A stretch of DNA of 50,007 bases, from contig JAJYJK010000015.1 of NCBI GenBank assembly GCA_021789555.1, forward strand, positions 1 through 50,007, read 5' to 3'. Of this stretch, positions 1 to 7,155 are shown piece by piece. Position numbers and translations under genes: made by a program. Origin of the DNA: Nitrospirota bacterium (GTDB taxonomy: Bacteria; Nitrospirota; Thermodesulfovibrionia; Thermodesulfovibrionales; JdFR-88). Each line of letters begins with the position of its first letter. Position 1 is the stretch's first letter. Under the pieces are notes generated by a model. That model was not told where the DNA came from and did not search any database. It saw only the letters and a program-made list of their open reading frames with translations.

Positions 1-60
1 TCTTTTTTGGCATCCGCCTATCATGACAGATTTTCCCCTTAAAAGAATCCTTCTATCCCC

Positions 61-621
61 TTGCCATTATTGGCTTTTCTGCCCTCGTGTACCCATTTTT
101 TACCCACTCGATTTGGAGAAGACCCCAGTAAATATAACAAGGTCATGTTCGACCAGGTGGTGTTCTATTTGAAAAAGGACGCAAAGCATAAGGATATTCA
201 GCCCGAACAAATGAAGCAACTGGCGGACGAATTTGCACGCGCCGCTGCAAAGGCGATGCAGGGGGCTTATCCAATAGTAGGCGAACCAGGGCCCGATGTC
301 CTCAGGGTGCGGGTTGCAATTACGGACATTGAGCCGGGCAATCCCGTAAGAAGCGGCATGACCACCGTGCTGCCCATCGGCCTTGCCGTGAGTATCATAC
401 AAAAAGGCGCGACAGGAAAATACCCCGGCGTGGGGAGCGCGAGCATGGAGGCTGAATTCCTCGATTCCCTCACAAATGAGCGGCTTGCCGCCGCAATCGA
501 CAAAAGAGCGGGGTCGAAATTTTCCGGGTTCTCAAAGTTCGCCTCTGCAAAGGAGGCATTTGATTTCTGGTCGAAGAGGCTGAGGATATTTCCGGATAAA
601 GCCCACGGCCGGACACGGTGA
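61..621 (+). CDS. DUF3313-like lipoprotein with damaged 5' end
   Basis: The frame opens at TTG 61 and reads LLAFLPSC, which looks like the end of a lipoprotein signal peptide. The body (YNKVMFDQV, LRVRVAITDIEPG, a GVGSASMEAEF stretch) resembles DUF3313 outer-membrane lipoproteins of unknown function. The positively charged n-region is missing in this frame. It is found in the next frame, at ATG 23, reading MTDFPLKRILLS. A one-base frameshift in the C-rich tract near 53-65 would join the two into a normal signal peptide. The segment between the lipid cysteine and the conserved core is also shorter than I expect for the family. It could be a recent pseudogene or a sequence error. A strong terminator follows at 632-677. 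The family call rests on motif memory only. Confidence 0.55.
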   Translation: MPLLAFLPSCTHFLPTRFGEDPSKYNKVMFDQVVFYLKKDAKHKDIQPEQMKQLADEFARAAAKAMQGAYPIVGEPGPDVLRVRVAITDIEPGNPVRSGMTTVLPIGLAVSIIQKGATGKYPGVGSASMEAEFLDSLTNERLAAAIDKRAGSKFSGFSKFASAKEAFDFWSKRLRIFPDKAHGRTR

Positions 622-631
622 CATACATTAT

Positions 632-677
632 AGGGGAAAGCGGGGTTCTGCATTTTCCGCGCTTTCCCCTGTTTTTT
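632..677 (+). terminator. Rho-independent terminator
   Basis: AGGGGAAAGCG (632-642) pairs with CGCTTTCCCCT (660-670), an 11-bp stem, followed by a run of six T at 672-677. It ends transcription of the DUF3313-like gene. Confidence 0.85.
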
Positions 678-740
678 GCCGGGATCCTTTTAATCGAGAA
701 TGAGTCTTAAAAGCATATTTTTATTTTTAAAATAAAATAG

Positions 741-1046
741 TTAGCTATTCATAAAATCAGAAATGCGTATTTTGAGTTTTCCTTTATTTTTAGTCCAGCA
801 CTCTCATATTACAAGAACATCCCAGCCCAGTTTCCGAAGGTCTTTTCTGTTTTTAATATCTCTTTGCCCGGTGGCTTGTCTCTTGTTTTCCCAGAAATCA
901 ACATTTTTTGACTTTGCCATATCTGCAACTATGCATATGCCAAAAACAGCCATGAACAAAAATGACTTTTTTCAGGCATGGGAAAACCAGATCAGGCTTG
1001 CCGGGGGGTCTTTTCGTTGGAATTATTGTTTGACGAAACGGTATCC
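741..1046 (-). pseudogene. vsr: Decayed very-short-patch-repair endonuclease (vsr)
   Basis: Minus-strand fragments spell Vsr in order but in different frames. GYRF is followed by an in-frame TAA, then FQRKD. PPGKPDLVFP and KKVIFVHGCFWHMHSC follow in a second frame. KSKNVDFWENK, LRKLGWDVLVI, then TGA where Trp is expected, ECWTKNK and GKLKIRI follow in a third frame, ending at TAA 741-743. Vsr nicks at T:G mismatches made by 5-methylcytosine deamination, and HGCFWH is its signature motif. Two frameshifts and two nonsense codons make this a genuine remnant and not a sequencing slip. The N-terminal part (about 30 residues) is absent: upstream of position 1046 the frame meets stops at once. The toxin-antitoxin pair starts 45 bases further on. 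No dcm-type methylase is nearby. Confidence 0.85.
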
Positions 1047-1090
1047 CGGTTGTTATCATGTAATCAAAAGTGTAATCACTGGAGGCACCT

Positions 1091-1339
1091 ATGGTCCGCA
1101 CACAAATTCAGTTGACTGAAGACCAGGCGAAGACATTGAAAAGATTGGCCCATTCGCGCCATCTCTCCGTAGCCGGACTGATACGGCAGGCTGTCGAAAC
1201 CCTTATAAAATCGAGCAGCGCCGCAGATATCGAGGAGAGGCGGAAAAGGGCATTGGATATCGTAGGCCGGTTCAGTTCAGGGAAGCGGGACATTTCCAGG
1301 GAACACGATAAATATCTCGCGGAGGCGTTCAGGAAGTGA
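1091..1339 (+). CDS. Ribbon-helix-helix antitoxin
   Basis: This 82-residue protein begins VRTQIQLTEDQAKTLKRLAHSR, a beta-strand followed by two helices typical of CopG/Arc-type ribbon-helix-helix DNA-binding proteins. The C-terminal half (AADIEERRKRALDIVGRF and onward) is charged and probably wraps the toxin. It starts at ATG 1091 with GGAGG about five bases upstream. The stop overlaps the GTG start of the PIN gene, the usual antitoxin-first order of VapBC modules. By analogy it should neutralise the toxin and repress its own promoter. Its 5' edge abuts the broken vsr gene, so the module may have replaced the start of that gene. Confidence 0.85.
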   Translation: MVRTQIQLTEDQAKTLKRLAHSRHLSVAGLIRQAVETLIKSSSAADIEERRKRALDIVGRFSSGKRDISREHDKYLAEAFRK

Positions 1340-1737
1340 AGGTCTTCCTCGATACATCGGCCTTCTTTGCTTTGCTTGACAGGGATGACTCAAACCACAA
1401 GAAGGCAAAGGAGCAATGGAACGGCCTGCTTGATAATATCGACAATAGCCTGGTCGCCACGAACTATGTTTTAGTTGAGAGTTTCGCTCTTGTCCAGCAC
1501 CGCCTCGGCCCGGAGGCGGCACGAGGTTTGCAGGAAAATCTGTTGCCCCTTGTTAATGTTGAATGGATCGATGCCGAAACACATAGAGCCGCCATGAGCG
1601 CATTTCTTGCCGCATCGAGGCGAAAATTAAGCCTTGTTGATTGCGTAAGCTTCGAGTCTATGCGCACCCTGGGCATCAAGACGGCTTTTGCGTTTGATCC
1701 CCATTTCAAGGAACAGGGTTTTAAGCTGGTCCCCTGA
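1336..1737 (+). CDS. vapC: PIN-domain ribonuclease toxin (VapC-like)
   Basis: At 133 residues this is the normal size for a PIN-domain toxin. The acidic residues that bind Mg2+ or Mn2+ are visible: D6 in VFLDTSAF, a Glu in NYVLVESFALV, the Asp of KLSLVDCVSF, and the Asp of AFAFDPHF near the end. VapC toxins cleave specific RNAs, often initiator tRNA or rRNA, when the antitoxin is degraded. The target here cannot be told from sequence. It starts at GTG 1336, overlapping the antitoxin stop as GTGA, which indicates translational coupling. tRNA genes lie just downstream but on the other strand. Confidence 0.88.
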   Translation: MKVFLDTSAFFALLDRDDSNHKKAKEQWNGLLDNIDNSLVATNYVLVESFALVQHRLGPEAARGLQENLLPLVNVEWIDAETHRAAMSAFLAASRRKLSLVDCVSFESMRTLGIKTAFAFDPHFKEQGFKLVP

Positions 1738-1795
1738 ACCCCCATTCCGTTTTGAAAGGGAAAGGGGTCACTCGACGCAACCCCCCGATTTCATT

Positions 1796-1873
1796 TGGCG
1801 TCCCCAATGGGATTCGAACCCATGTTACCGCCTTGAAAGGGCGATGTCCTAGGCCTGGCTAGACGATGGGGAC
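1796..1873 (-). tRNA. tRNA-Glu (UUC)
   Basis: The reverse complement folds as a cloverleaf with acceptor GTCCCC/GGGGAC, a T arm containing GGTTCGAATCC, and anticodon loop CTTTCAA giving anticodon UUC. The 3' CCA is encoded (plus-strand tgg at 1796-1798). It lies downstream of tRNA-Lys on the same strand, so the two are probably cotranscribed. Confidence 0.95.
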
Positions 1874-1896
1874 TTCGACACTCAATGAGACGAAAA

Positions 1897-1969
1897 TGAG
1901 CCGCGAAGGATTCGAACCTTCGACCCACGCCTTAAAAGGGCGTTGCTCTGCCAACTGAGCTAGCGGCCC
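1897..1969 (-). tRNA. tRNA-Lys (UUU)
   Basis: The reverse complement begins GGGCCGCTAGCTCAGTTGG, has anticodon loop CTTTTAA (UUU), T loop GGTTCGAATCC, and discriminator A. CCA is not encoded, unlike the neighbouring tRNA-Glu. It is the first gene of a two-tRNA unit read leftwards from the promoter at 1984-2013. Confidence 0.95.
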
Positions 1970-1983
1970 TCATTTAAAAATAT

Positions 1984-2013
1984 AACATACCTTCTGAAAC
2001 AGGGTTTTGTCAA
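1984..2013 (-). promoter_or_regulatory. Promoter of the tRNA-Lys/tRNA-Glu unit
   Basis: On the minus strand TTGACA (2013-2008) and TATGTT (1989-1984) are 18 bases apart. The expected start is near 1977, eight bases before tRNA-Lys. It overlaps the upstream part of the divergent arsC promoter. Confidence 0.7.
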
Positions 2014-2038
2014 TAACCAAACGGGCTTATGATATAAT
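2007..2038 (+). promoter_or_regulatory. arsC promoter with extended -10, probably leaderless
   Basis: TATAAT at 2033-2038 is preceded by TGA, giving an extended -10 (TGnTATAAT). A TTGTCA at 2007-2012 is 20 bases upstream, longer than ideal. ATG 2045 comes only six bases after the -10, so transcription should begin at or next to the start codon. No Shine-Dalgarno is present. Confidence 0.65.
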
Positions 2039-2044
2039 TATTCG

Positions 2045-2455
2045 ATGAAGAAAATCGCGTTTCTTTGCACGGGGAATTCGTGCAGGAGCCAGATGGCCGA
2101 GGGCTTCGCCAGGCAGCTTGGCTCCGGGGTGATCGAGGCGTGGAGCGCGGGCGTGATAGCGGCGGGGGTCAATGAAAATGCCTCGGCCGTCATGCGGGAG
2201 GCCGGTGTGGACATATCGGGGCAGTGGTCAAAGACGCTTGATGAGATACCCCTGGACCAAATGGACCTCGTAGTCACGCTGTGCGACAATGCACGGTATT
2301 GCCTGGATGTGCCGGCGGGAGTGAAAAAATTGCATCTGCCGGTAAAGGACCCCGTGGGGGCCGTGGGCAGCCCCGAAGAGGTGTTGAATAAATTCCGCAG
2401 CGCAAGGGAGGAGATAAGGGCGGCCGTATCCGGCATCCTGGAGGAATATCATTGA
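2045..2455 (+). CDS. arsC: Arsenate reductase, thioredoxin-coupled type / LMW phosphatase fold
   Basis: This 136-residue cytoplasmic protein opens with a low-molecular-weight tyrosine-phosphatase P-loop, CTGNSCRS (C8, R14). Further cysteines sit at C80 and C86 in TLCDNARYC. C8 with C80 and C86 matches the three-cysteine relay of thioredoxin-linked arsenate reductases such as S. aureus ArsC, which reduce arsenate to arsenite. KDP at 101-103 carries the general-acid Asp. A plain phosphatase role is the alternative, but the paired distal cysteines argue against it. No arsR or arsenite exporter is nearby, so the gene stands alone. It starts at ATG 2045, immediately after its promoter. Confidence 0.85.
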   Translation: MKKIAFLCTGNSCRSQMAEGFARQLGSGVIEAWSAGVIAAGVNENASAVMREAGVDISGQWSKTLDEIPLDQMDLVVTLCDNARYCLDVPAGVKKLHLPVKDPVGAVGSPEEVLNKFRSAREEIRAAVSGILEEYH

Positions 2456-2499
2456 TGGCCCTGCCGGCCCAAACCCCCTTGACAGAAGCCCCTTGTTAA

Positions 2500-2529
2500 T
2501 TGACATTTTTGCCGTAAATTTAGTTAAAT
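2500..2529 (+). promoter_or_regulatory. Promoter of rplU-rpmA-obgE-proB
   Basis: TTGACA at 2500-2505 and TTAAAT at 2524-2529 are 18 bases apart. The first gene starts at 2563 with a GGAGG Shine-Dalgarno near 2547. Confidence 0.7.
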
Positions 2530-2562
2530 ATAGGACTCTTGGATTGTGGAGGTAAAGGCGTC

Positions 2563-2880
2563 ATGTATGCGATAATAGAGACAGGCGGCAAACAGTACAA
2601 GGTGTCCTCGGGGGAAAGACTTGCGGTGGAGAAGCTGAATGCCGGGACGGGCCAGGAAGTTGTCTTCGACAAGGTCCTCGCGGTCGAAGGCGATGAAGGC
2701 CCGGTTTTCGGTTCGCCTTATCTCGCCGGGGCCTCGGTCACGGCGGAGATCCTCGGGAACGGCAAGGCCAAAAAAGTGCTCATCTTCCGCCAGAAGGAAA
2801 GAAAGGGCATGAGGAGGCTCAGGGGCCACAGGCAGCCATATACTGATATAAAGATCAAAGATATAAAGATCGGAGGCTAA
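2563..2880 (+). CDS. rplU: 50S ribosomal protein L21
   Basis: At 105 residues it has L21 hallmarks throughout: MYAIIETGGKQYKV at the N-terminus, then VLAVEGDEG, KVLIFRQKERKG and a terminal RRLRGHRQPYTDIKI. It binds 23S rRNA in the large subunit. The start is ATG 2563 with GGAGG upstream. An in-frame TTG further upstream would add a non-conserved extension. rpmA follows after six bases, the near-universal L21-L27-Obg order. Confidence 0.98.
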   Translation: MYAIIETGGKQYKVSSGERLAVEKLNAGTGQEVVFDKVLAVEGDEGPVFGSPYLAGASVTAEILGNGKAKKVLIFRQKERKGMRRLRGHRQPYTDIKIKDIKIGG

Positions 2881-2886
2881 CGTACC

Positions 2887-3192
2887 ATGGCTCATAAAAA
2901 AGGGGTTGGAAGCTCCAGGAACGGCAGGGACAGCGAATCCAAAAGGCTCGGCTTGAAACGGTCGGGCGGCTCGCAGGTCAGGGCCGGCAACATCCTGATA
3001 AGGCAGAGGGGGACGCAGTACCATCCGGGGACGAACGTCGGCATGGGCAGGGACCACACCCTGTTTGCGAAGGTCGACGGGGTGCTTACATTCGAGAGGA
3101 AAGACCGCTCGAGGCTGAGGGTGAGCGTATATCCAGAAACGGCTATAAGCGGGCCGGAAACAGCTATAAGCGGGCCGACGGCCGCGAGCTAA
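2887..3192 (+). CDS. rpmA: 50S ribosomal protein L27 with duplicated C-terminal tail
   Basis: L27 sits near the peptidyl-transferase centre. The core ([21 protein letters not shown], then [22 protein letters not shown]) is canonical and begins directly with Met-Ala, with no cleavable leader. The protein is 101 residues, against about 85 normally. The extra tail is a seven-residue unit, ETAISGP, present twice and encoded by two 21-bp tandem copies at 3136-3156 and 3157-3177 that differ at one base. A terminator-like hairpin separates it from obgE. Confidence 0.97.
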   Translation: MAHKKGVGSSRNGRDSESKRLGLKRSGGSQVRAGNILIRQRGTQYHPGTNVGMGRDHTLFAKVDGVLTFERKDRSRLRVSVYPETAISGPETAISGPTAAS

Positions 3193-3237
3193 AATAAAAA
3201 GATCAATCGCCGCTTACATATCCCAGAAATATCCGTT

Positions 3238-3275
3238 AAAGGCGGTCCGGACATGAGGCCGCCTTTTTATTTTTC
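3238..3275 (+). terminator. Terminator between rpmA and obgE
   Basis: AAAGGCGG (3238-3245) pairs with CCGCCTTT (3259-3266) and is followed by a T-rich tract to about 3275. With no clear promoter before obgE, it probably attenuates transcription and gives lower expression of obgE-proB than of the ribosomal genes. Confidence 0.75.
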
Positions 3276-3287
3276 CCCCGAGACGGC

Positions 3288-4292
3288 ATGAAATTCATAG
3301 ATTATGTGAAGCTGCACCTGAAGGCGGGCGACGGAGGCGGCGGCCTCGTCAGTTTCAGGCGCGAAAAATACGTGCCGAGGGGCGGCCCGGATGGTGGCGA
3401 CGGCGGCAGGGGCGGGCATGTGACATTCAGGGCCGGCGCCGAGCTTGCCACGCTTCTGGACCTGAAATACAAGAGCAGCTATATCGCGGAGCGGGGCGAA
3501 AACGGCATGAAGAAAAAGATGCACGGTCGAAACGGGAAGGACCTGATAATTCGCGTGCCCGTGGGCACCGTCATAACCGAGACGGGCACCGGGGTGACGA
3601 TTGCGGACCTGGACGCCGACGGCAAAGAGGCGATAGTGGCAAAAGGGGGCAGGGGAGGGCTAGGGAACTCCCATTTCGCAACTCCCGTAAGGCAGGCGCC
3701 GCGCTTCGCGCAGCCCGGCCTGCCGGGCGAGGAAAAAGACGTGACCGTGGAGCTGAAACTCCTTGCGGACGTCGGGCTCATCGGGCTCCCCAATGCCGGG
3801 AAATCCACGCTTATATCCGTGATCTCATCGGCCAGGCCGAAGATAGCCGATTACCCTTTTACCACCCTGGAGCCGGTCCTTGGGGTAGTGAAATACGGCG
3901 ATTACCGGAGTTTTGTGGTCGCCGACATACCGGGGCTTATAGAGGGGGCGCACCGCGGTGTCGGATTGGGTTTCCAGTTCCTGAGGCACGTGGAGCGCAC
4001 CAAGATACTCCTGCACCTTGTGGACGTCTCGATAACGGCTGTGGGAGGGCCGGTTGGCAACCTGACGAAGGTCAACCGCGAGCTCGCCCTTTACAGCCCG
4101 GCGCTTGTGAAGAAACCCCAGGCCGTGGCCGCCACGAAAACAGACTCGGCTGACCCGGAGGCGCTTTCGGCCCTCCGGGAGCACTGCGAAAAGAAAGGGC
4201 TTGATTTTTTTGTCCTCTCTGCCGTAAGAAAAACGGGTATAGACGAACTCTTGCAATACCTGGCGGGAAAGGTGGGGCTGAAGGGCGCATGA
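3288..4292 (+). CDS. obgE: GTPase ObgE/CgtA
   Basis: This 334-residue GTPase takes part in late 50S assembly and stress control. The glycine-rich Obg domain (VKLHLKAGDGGGG and following) covers residues 1-160. The G1 loop GLPNAGKS is at 166-173 and the DIPGLIEGA G3 motif follows. The G4 motif reads ATKTD at 282-286 in place of the usual NKxD, so Thr replaces the base-contacting Asn. There is no C-terminal OCT domain; the protein ends soon after G5. The start is ATG 3288, and the stop overlaps proB as ATGA. Confidence 0.96.
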   Translation: MKFIDYVKLHLKAGDGGGGLVSFRREKYVPRGGPDGGDGGRGGHVTFRAGAELATLLDLKYKSSYIAERGENGMKKKMHGRNGKDLIIRVPVGTVITETGTGVTIADLDADGKEAIVAKGGRGGLGNSHFATPVRQAPRFAQPGLPGEEKDVTVELKLLADVGLIGLPNAGKSTLISVISSARPKIADYPFTTLEPVLGVVKYGDYRSFVVADIPGLIEGAHRGVGLGFQFLRHVERTKILLHLVDVSITAVGGPVGNLTKVNRELALYSPALVKKPQAVAATKTDSADPEALSALREHCEKKGLDFFVLSAVRKTGIDELLQYLAGKVGLKGA

Positions 4293-5389
4293 GGCTTGTC
4301 GTCAAGATAGGCTCGAACATACTCTCGGCGAAGGAGGGCGGCCTCGATGAGGGGCGCATGCGCTCCATCGCGGCCGACATCTCGCTGGTTTCGGAGGAGG
4401 GCCACGAGGTGGTCGTGGTCTCTTCCGGCGCGATCGCGGCGGGGATCGGGAAACTGGGCCTGAAGCGAAAACCCTCGGACATAAAGCTTAAGCAGGCCGC
4501 TGCGGCGGTGGGCCAGACACAGCTCATGTGGCTCTACGAAAAACTCTTCAGGGAAAACGGCAAAAAGGTCGCCCAGATACTGCTGACCAGGGACGTCTTC
4601 ACGGACCGCGTGAGATACATAAACGCCAGGAACACGGTTTTTACCCTCATCGGGCTCGGCGTGGTCCCGATCATAAACGAGAACGACACGGTGGCGATGG
4701 ATGAAATACGCTTTGGAGATAACGACCAGCTCGCGGCGCTGGTGGCCTCGCTGCTGGAGGCCGACAGGCTCGTCATCCTCTCCGACGTCGAGGGCCTCTT
4801 CACGGCCGACCCCAGGCACGATCACGGGGCGCAGCTCATCCCGGTTGTCTCCGGGATAACCCCGGAGATAGAAAAGCTCGCCGGCGGCGCGGGCAGCCCG
4901 GTGGGCACGGGCGGCATGTACTCGAAGGTCATCGCCGCTAAAAAAGCGATGAGCGCCGGCATTACCGTGAACATAATAAACGGCAAGAAAAAGGGATTGC
5001 TGCAGGAGCTTATTCACGGCCGGCCCCACGGCACCGAATTCCGCCGCGGCAGCGGGGAAAAACTCCCCGCAAGAAAAGGCTGGATTGCCTACGGGCTCAA
5101 GGCGAAGGGGATGCTCGTAATCGACGATGGGGCCAAAGAGGCCATCCTCAGCCGTGGCAAGAGCCTTCTTCCCTCCGGGATAACACGGGTGGAGGGGATT
5201 TTTGACAGGGGGGACCCCGTTTACCTGGTCTCGCACTCGGGGCAGCGTCTTGCAAAGGGGCTGTCCAACTATTCCTCCGGCGAGATCGAAAGGATAAAAG
5301 GCCGGAAATCCTCGGAGATAAGCGCAACCCTGGGTTACAATTATTCCGATGAGGTGGTCCACAGGGACAACCTCGTGATCGTCGCATAG
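4289..5389 (+). CDS. proB: Glutamate 5-kinase
   Basis: The 366-residue enzyme phosphorylates glutamate in the first step of proline synthesis. An amino-acid-kinase domain spans about 1-255 (VVKIGSNIL, SSGAIAAG, INENDTVAMDEIRFGDND, SDVEGLFTADP). It is followed by a PUA domain (about 275-360, GMLVIDDGAKEAIL and onward), as in full-length bacterial ProB. It overlaps obgE by four bases, so the two are translationally coupled. Obg and ProB are neighbours in many bacteria. proA is not in the window. Confidence 0.97.
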   Translation: MRLVVKIGSNILSAKEGGLDEGRMRSIAADISLVSEEGHEVVVVSSGAIAAGIGKLGLKRKPSDIKLKQAAAAVGQTQLMWLYEKLFRENGKKVAQILLTRDVFTDRVRYINARNTVFTLIGLGVVPIINENDTVAMDEIRFGDNDQLAALVASLLEADRLVILSDVEGLFTADPRHDHGAQLIPVVSGITPEIEKLAGGAGSPVGTGGMYSKVIAAKKAMSAGITVNIINGKKKGLLQELIHGRPHGTEFRRGSGEKLPARKGWIAYGLKAKGMLVIDDGAKEAILSRGKSLLPSGITRVEGIFDRGDPVYLVSHSGQRLAKGLSNYSSGEIERIKGRKSSEISATLGYNYSDEVVHRDNLVIVA

Positions 5390-5458
5390 CCCCGCCTTAC
5401 CCTTTCCTCGGCTATCTCCAGGCCAGAAATGTTCACAACCTTAAATTGCATTTTTTTC

Positions 5459-5488
5459 TTGACCGGCAGGCAGGCTTAATGCTATAAA
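5459..5488 (+). promoter_or_regulatory. Promoter of the HEAT-repeat gene, probably leaderless
   Basis: TTGACC (5459-5464) and TATAAA (5483-5488) are 18 bases apart. The first usable start codon, ATG 5496, lies seven bases after the -10. No Shine-Dalgarno and no later in-frame start nearby were seen. Confidence 0.65.
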
Positions 5489-5495
5489 AAAACCC

Positions 5496-7082
5496 ATGCG
5501 CGGCGAGGCCGATGAGATTGCCGTCTGCCGGGACGTTTTCGAATGTCTGGCAAACGCCTTTAAGACCGTCAAATTATATCCGGGGCCGAATTGCGTCACA
5601 CGAAGCCTGATCCGGCAACTCCATGAAAACCTCTGCTGCTTCCTTGACGAGTATGGCGAAATAGAGGCGGAGGTCATGCAGCTTCGCCTCATGTACAAGG
5701 GGCTTGAGGTCTATGGCAGGACTGAAAAGACCGGCAATATGGCGTTTTCTCTTTTTGCTGCGGGGATAAGGGGAGTTACTTTCAGGAGGGGGCTTGAAGA
5801 GGATGAAATAGAGACCTTTCTGGAGATGCTGAAGCGCTCTGCGGTTTTGCCGCCCGCCAGCCCCGGCTGGCGAAATCCCGGGCCGAGGCACATCGATTTC
5901 AGTTTTTTAAAAAGAGATTTTTTGCTCGATGGCGCACCGGGCGCCGTTGTGGCCCGGATGGGCGTCATAATCCGGGGGTCCCCGGAATCCGGAGGGGCAG
6001 ATGAGGGCCCGCCTGAAGCAGGCTTTTTTATGGCGGGCGATCTTCCATCCGGCCCTGGTGAAGACGACGGACCAGGCCGGTCTTGCGCGGACGGGGTGCT
6101 TGCGCTGGCGAGGGCCGCGATGCAGAGGGATAACGCCTCCGGCTTCCTCGATCTGTTGAAAAAATTATCGCTTATGGCCTCGCAGTCCGGACGGATGCGG
6201 ACGTCGATACAGGCCGTTATCGGGCGGCTCGTCTCCTTTGAGGCCGCAAAATGGTTTTTAGAGACATCGAAAAAACGGGAAGAGGTGGAGGATTATCTTT
6301 TTCTCATAAGCCCGCATGCGGCCGACACCCTGATAGAGCTGCTTGGCCAATCTGCGGACAGACGCATGAGGAGGCTCATCTGCAATGTCCTCGCCCTGGT
6401 TGCCTCGCGCAGGCTGGAGGAGTTCGGCGGATATCTTTCGGACGGGCGTTGGTATCTGGTCAGGAACATCGTAATGGTGCTCGGAATGAGCGGAAACCCG
6501 GCCGCCCTGAATTTGATAGAACGCGCCGCCGGGCATCCGGCCCCCAAGGTCAGGCGCGAATGCGTAAGGGCCGTCCTGGCGCTGGGCGCGGAAGGCTCCT
6601 CCAGGGCGCTGATGGCGCTTGTCCTCGACCCGGACGCCGCGGTGCGCAGAAGCGCCCTCAGGGCGCTTCTGGGGACGCGATTGCAGCCGCAGGGTTCGGT
6701 TATTTCCGCGGCGGAAATATTGCTCCTCGTGAAAAAAAACATATCGGCCATGGATTTCCCCTTCAGGGCGTTCGAGGAAAAAAGGGAATTTCTGGAGGCC
6801 TTCGGTTTCCTGGGCGGGCAAAGCGCATTTCCCCTGCTGAAGAATTTTTTCTCCGGAAATTTTTTCTCCATCAGGGGCGGTTCCATAAAGTGGCGGGAGC
6901 TTCGCGCGGCTTCGGCCTTTGGGCTTGCCCATGTCCCGCTGGCAGAGGCCGACCGGATGCTCAAGGCGGGCGCCCGTTCAAGGAAACGGATGCTAAAGAC
7001 CGCCTGCGTCCTTTCGCTCGAACTGAGACAAAAGAGGTTTTTTGGAGGCCCGGACGGGCTCTCCGGCGGCCAAAACGCTTGA
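5496..7082 (+). CDS. HEAT-repeat protein of unknown function
   Basis: This 528-residue cytoplasmic protein has no signal peptide or membrane segment. Residues 1-110 form an alpha/beta module (LANAFKTVKLYPGP, EAEVMQLRLMYKGLEVYG, ITFRRGLEEDEIETFLEML-like text). A low-complexity linker rich in Gly, Pro and Asp covers about 145-205. From about 270 to 410 come HEAT repeats, for example AALNLIERAAGHPAPKVRRE and LMALVLDPDAAVRRSALRAL. HEAT arrays are protein-binding scaffolds, so a partner-binding role is likely, but the partner is unknown. Similar two-part proteins are familiar to me from environmental anaerobes. It is a single gene: proB ends 106 bases upstream behind a promoter, and the downstream gene is convergent. 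Confidence 0.75.
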   Translation: MRGEADEIAVCRDVFECLANAFKTVKLYPGPNCVTRSLIRQLHENLCCFLDEYGEIEAEVMQLRLMYKGLEVYGRTEKTGNMAFSLFAAGIRGVTFRRGLEEDEIETFLEMLKRSAVLPPASPGWRNPGPRHIDFSFLKRDFLLDGAPGAVVARMGVIIRGSPESGGADEGPPEAGFFMAGDLPSGPGEDDGPGRSCADGVLALARAAMQRDNASGFLDLLKKLSLMASQSGRMRTSIQAVIGRLVSFEAAKWFLETSKKREEVEDYLFLISPHAADTLIELLGQSADRRMRRLICNVLALVASRRLEEFGGYLSDGRWYLVRNIVMVLGMSGNPAALNLIERAAGHPAPKVRRECVRAVLALGAEGSSRALMALVLDPDAAVRRSALRALLGTRLQPQGSVISAAEILLLVKKNISAMDFPFRAFEEKREFLEAFGFLGGQSAFPLLKNFFSGNFFSIRGGSIKWRELRAASAFGLAHVPLAEADRMLKAGARSRKRMLKTACVLSLELRQKRFFGGPDGLSGGQNA

Positions 7083-7087
7083 GAATC

Positions 7088-7143
7088 CCGATGCAAGTCC
7101 GCCCCAAAAAGGCTGCCGATGCAAGTCCGTTAAAAAAAGGAGG
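7088..7143 (+). repeat. 28-bp tandem repeat after the HEAT gene
   Basis: Two 28-bp units, both starting CCGATGCAAGTCCG (7088-7115 and 7116-7143), differ at about five positions. They lie immediately after the stop codon at 7082. The second unit provides the A-run and part of the palindrome that forms the opposing terminator. Confidence 0.75.
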
Positions 7144-7155
7144 CCGGCCTCCTTT
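7131..7155 (-). terminator. Terminator of clpC-tlpA-DUF4416
   Basis: AAAGGAGGCC/GGCCTCCTTT at 7136-7155 is a perfect 20-bp palindrome. On the minus strand it is followed by seven T (7138-7132). Its outer edge overlaps the stop codon of the DUF4416 gene. Confidence 0.8.

Noticed and set aside
763-1119. 118-codon plus-strand frame near the left end
   Set aside because: It lies opposite the decayed vsr gene and overlaps the antitoxin start; no domain or Shine-Dalgarno.
4091-5362. 423-codon open frame antisense to obgE/proB
   Set aside because: It is a shadow of GC-rich codon usage opposite two certain genes, with no domain.
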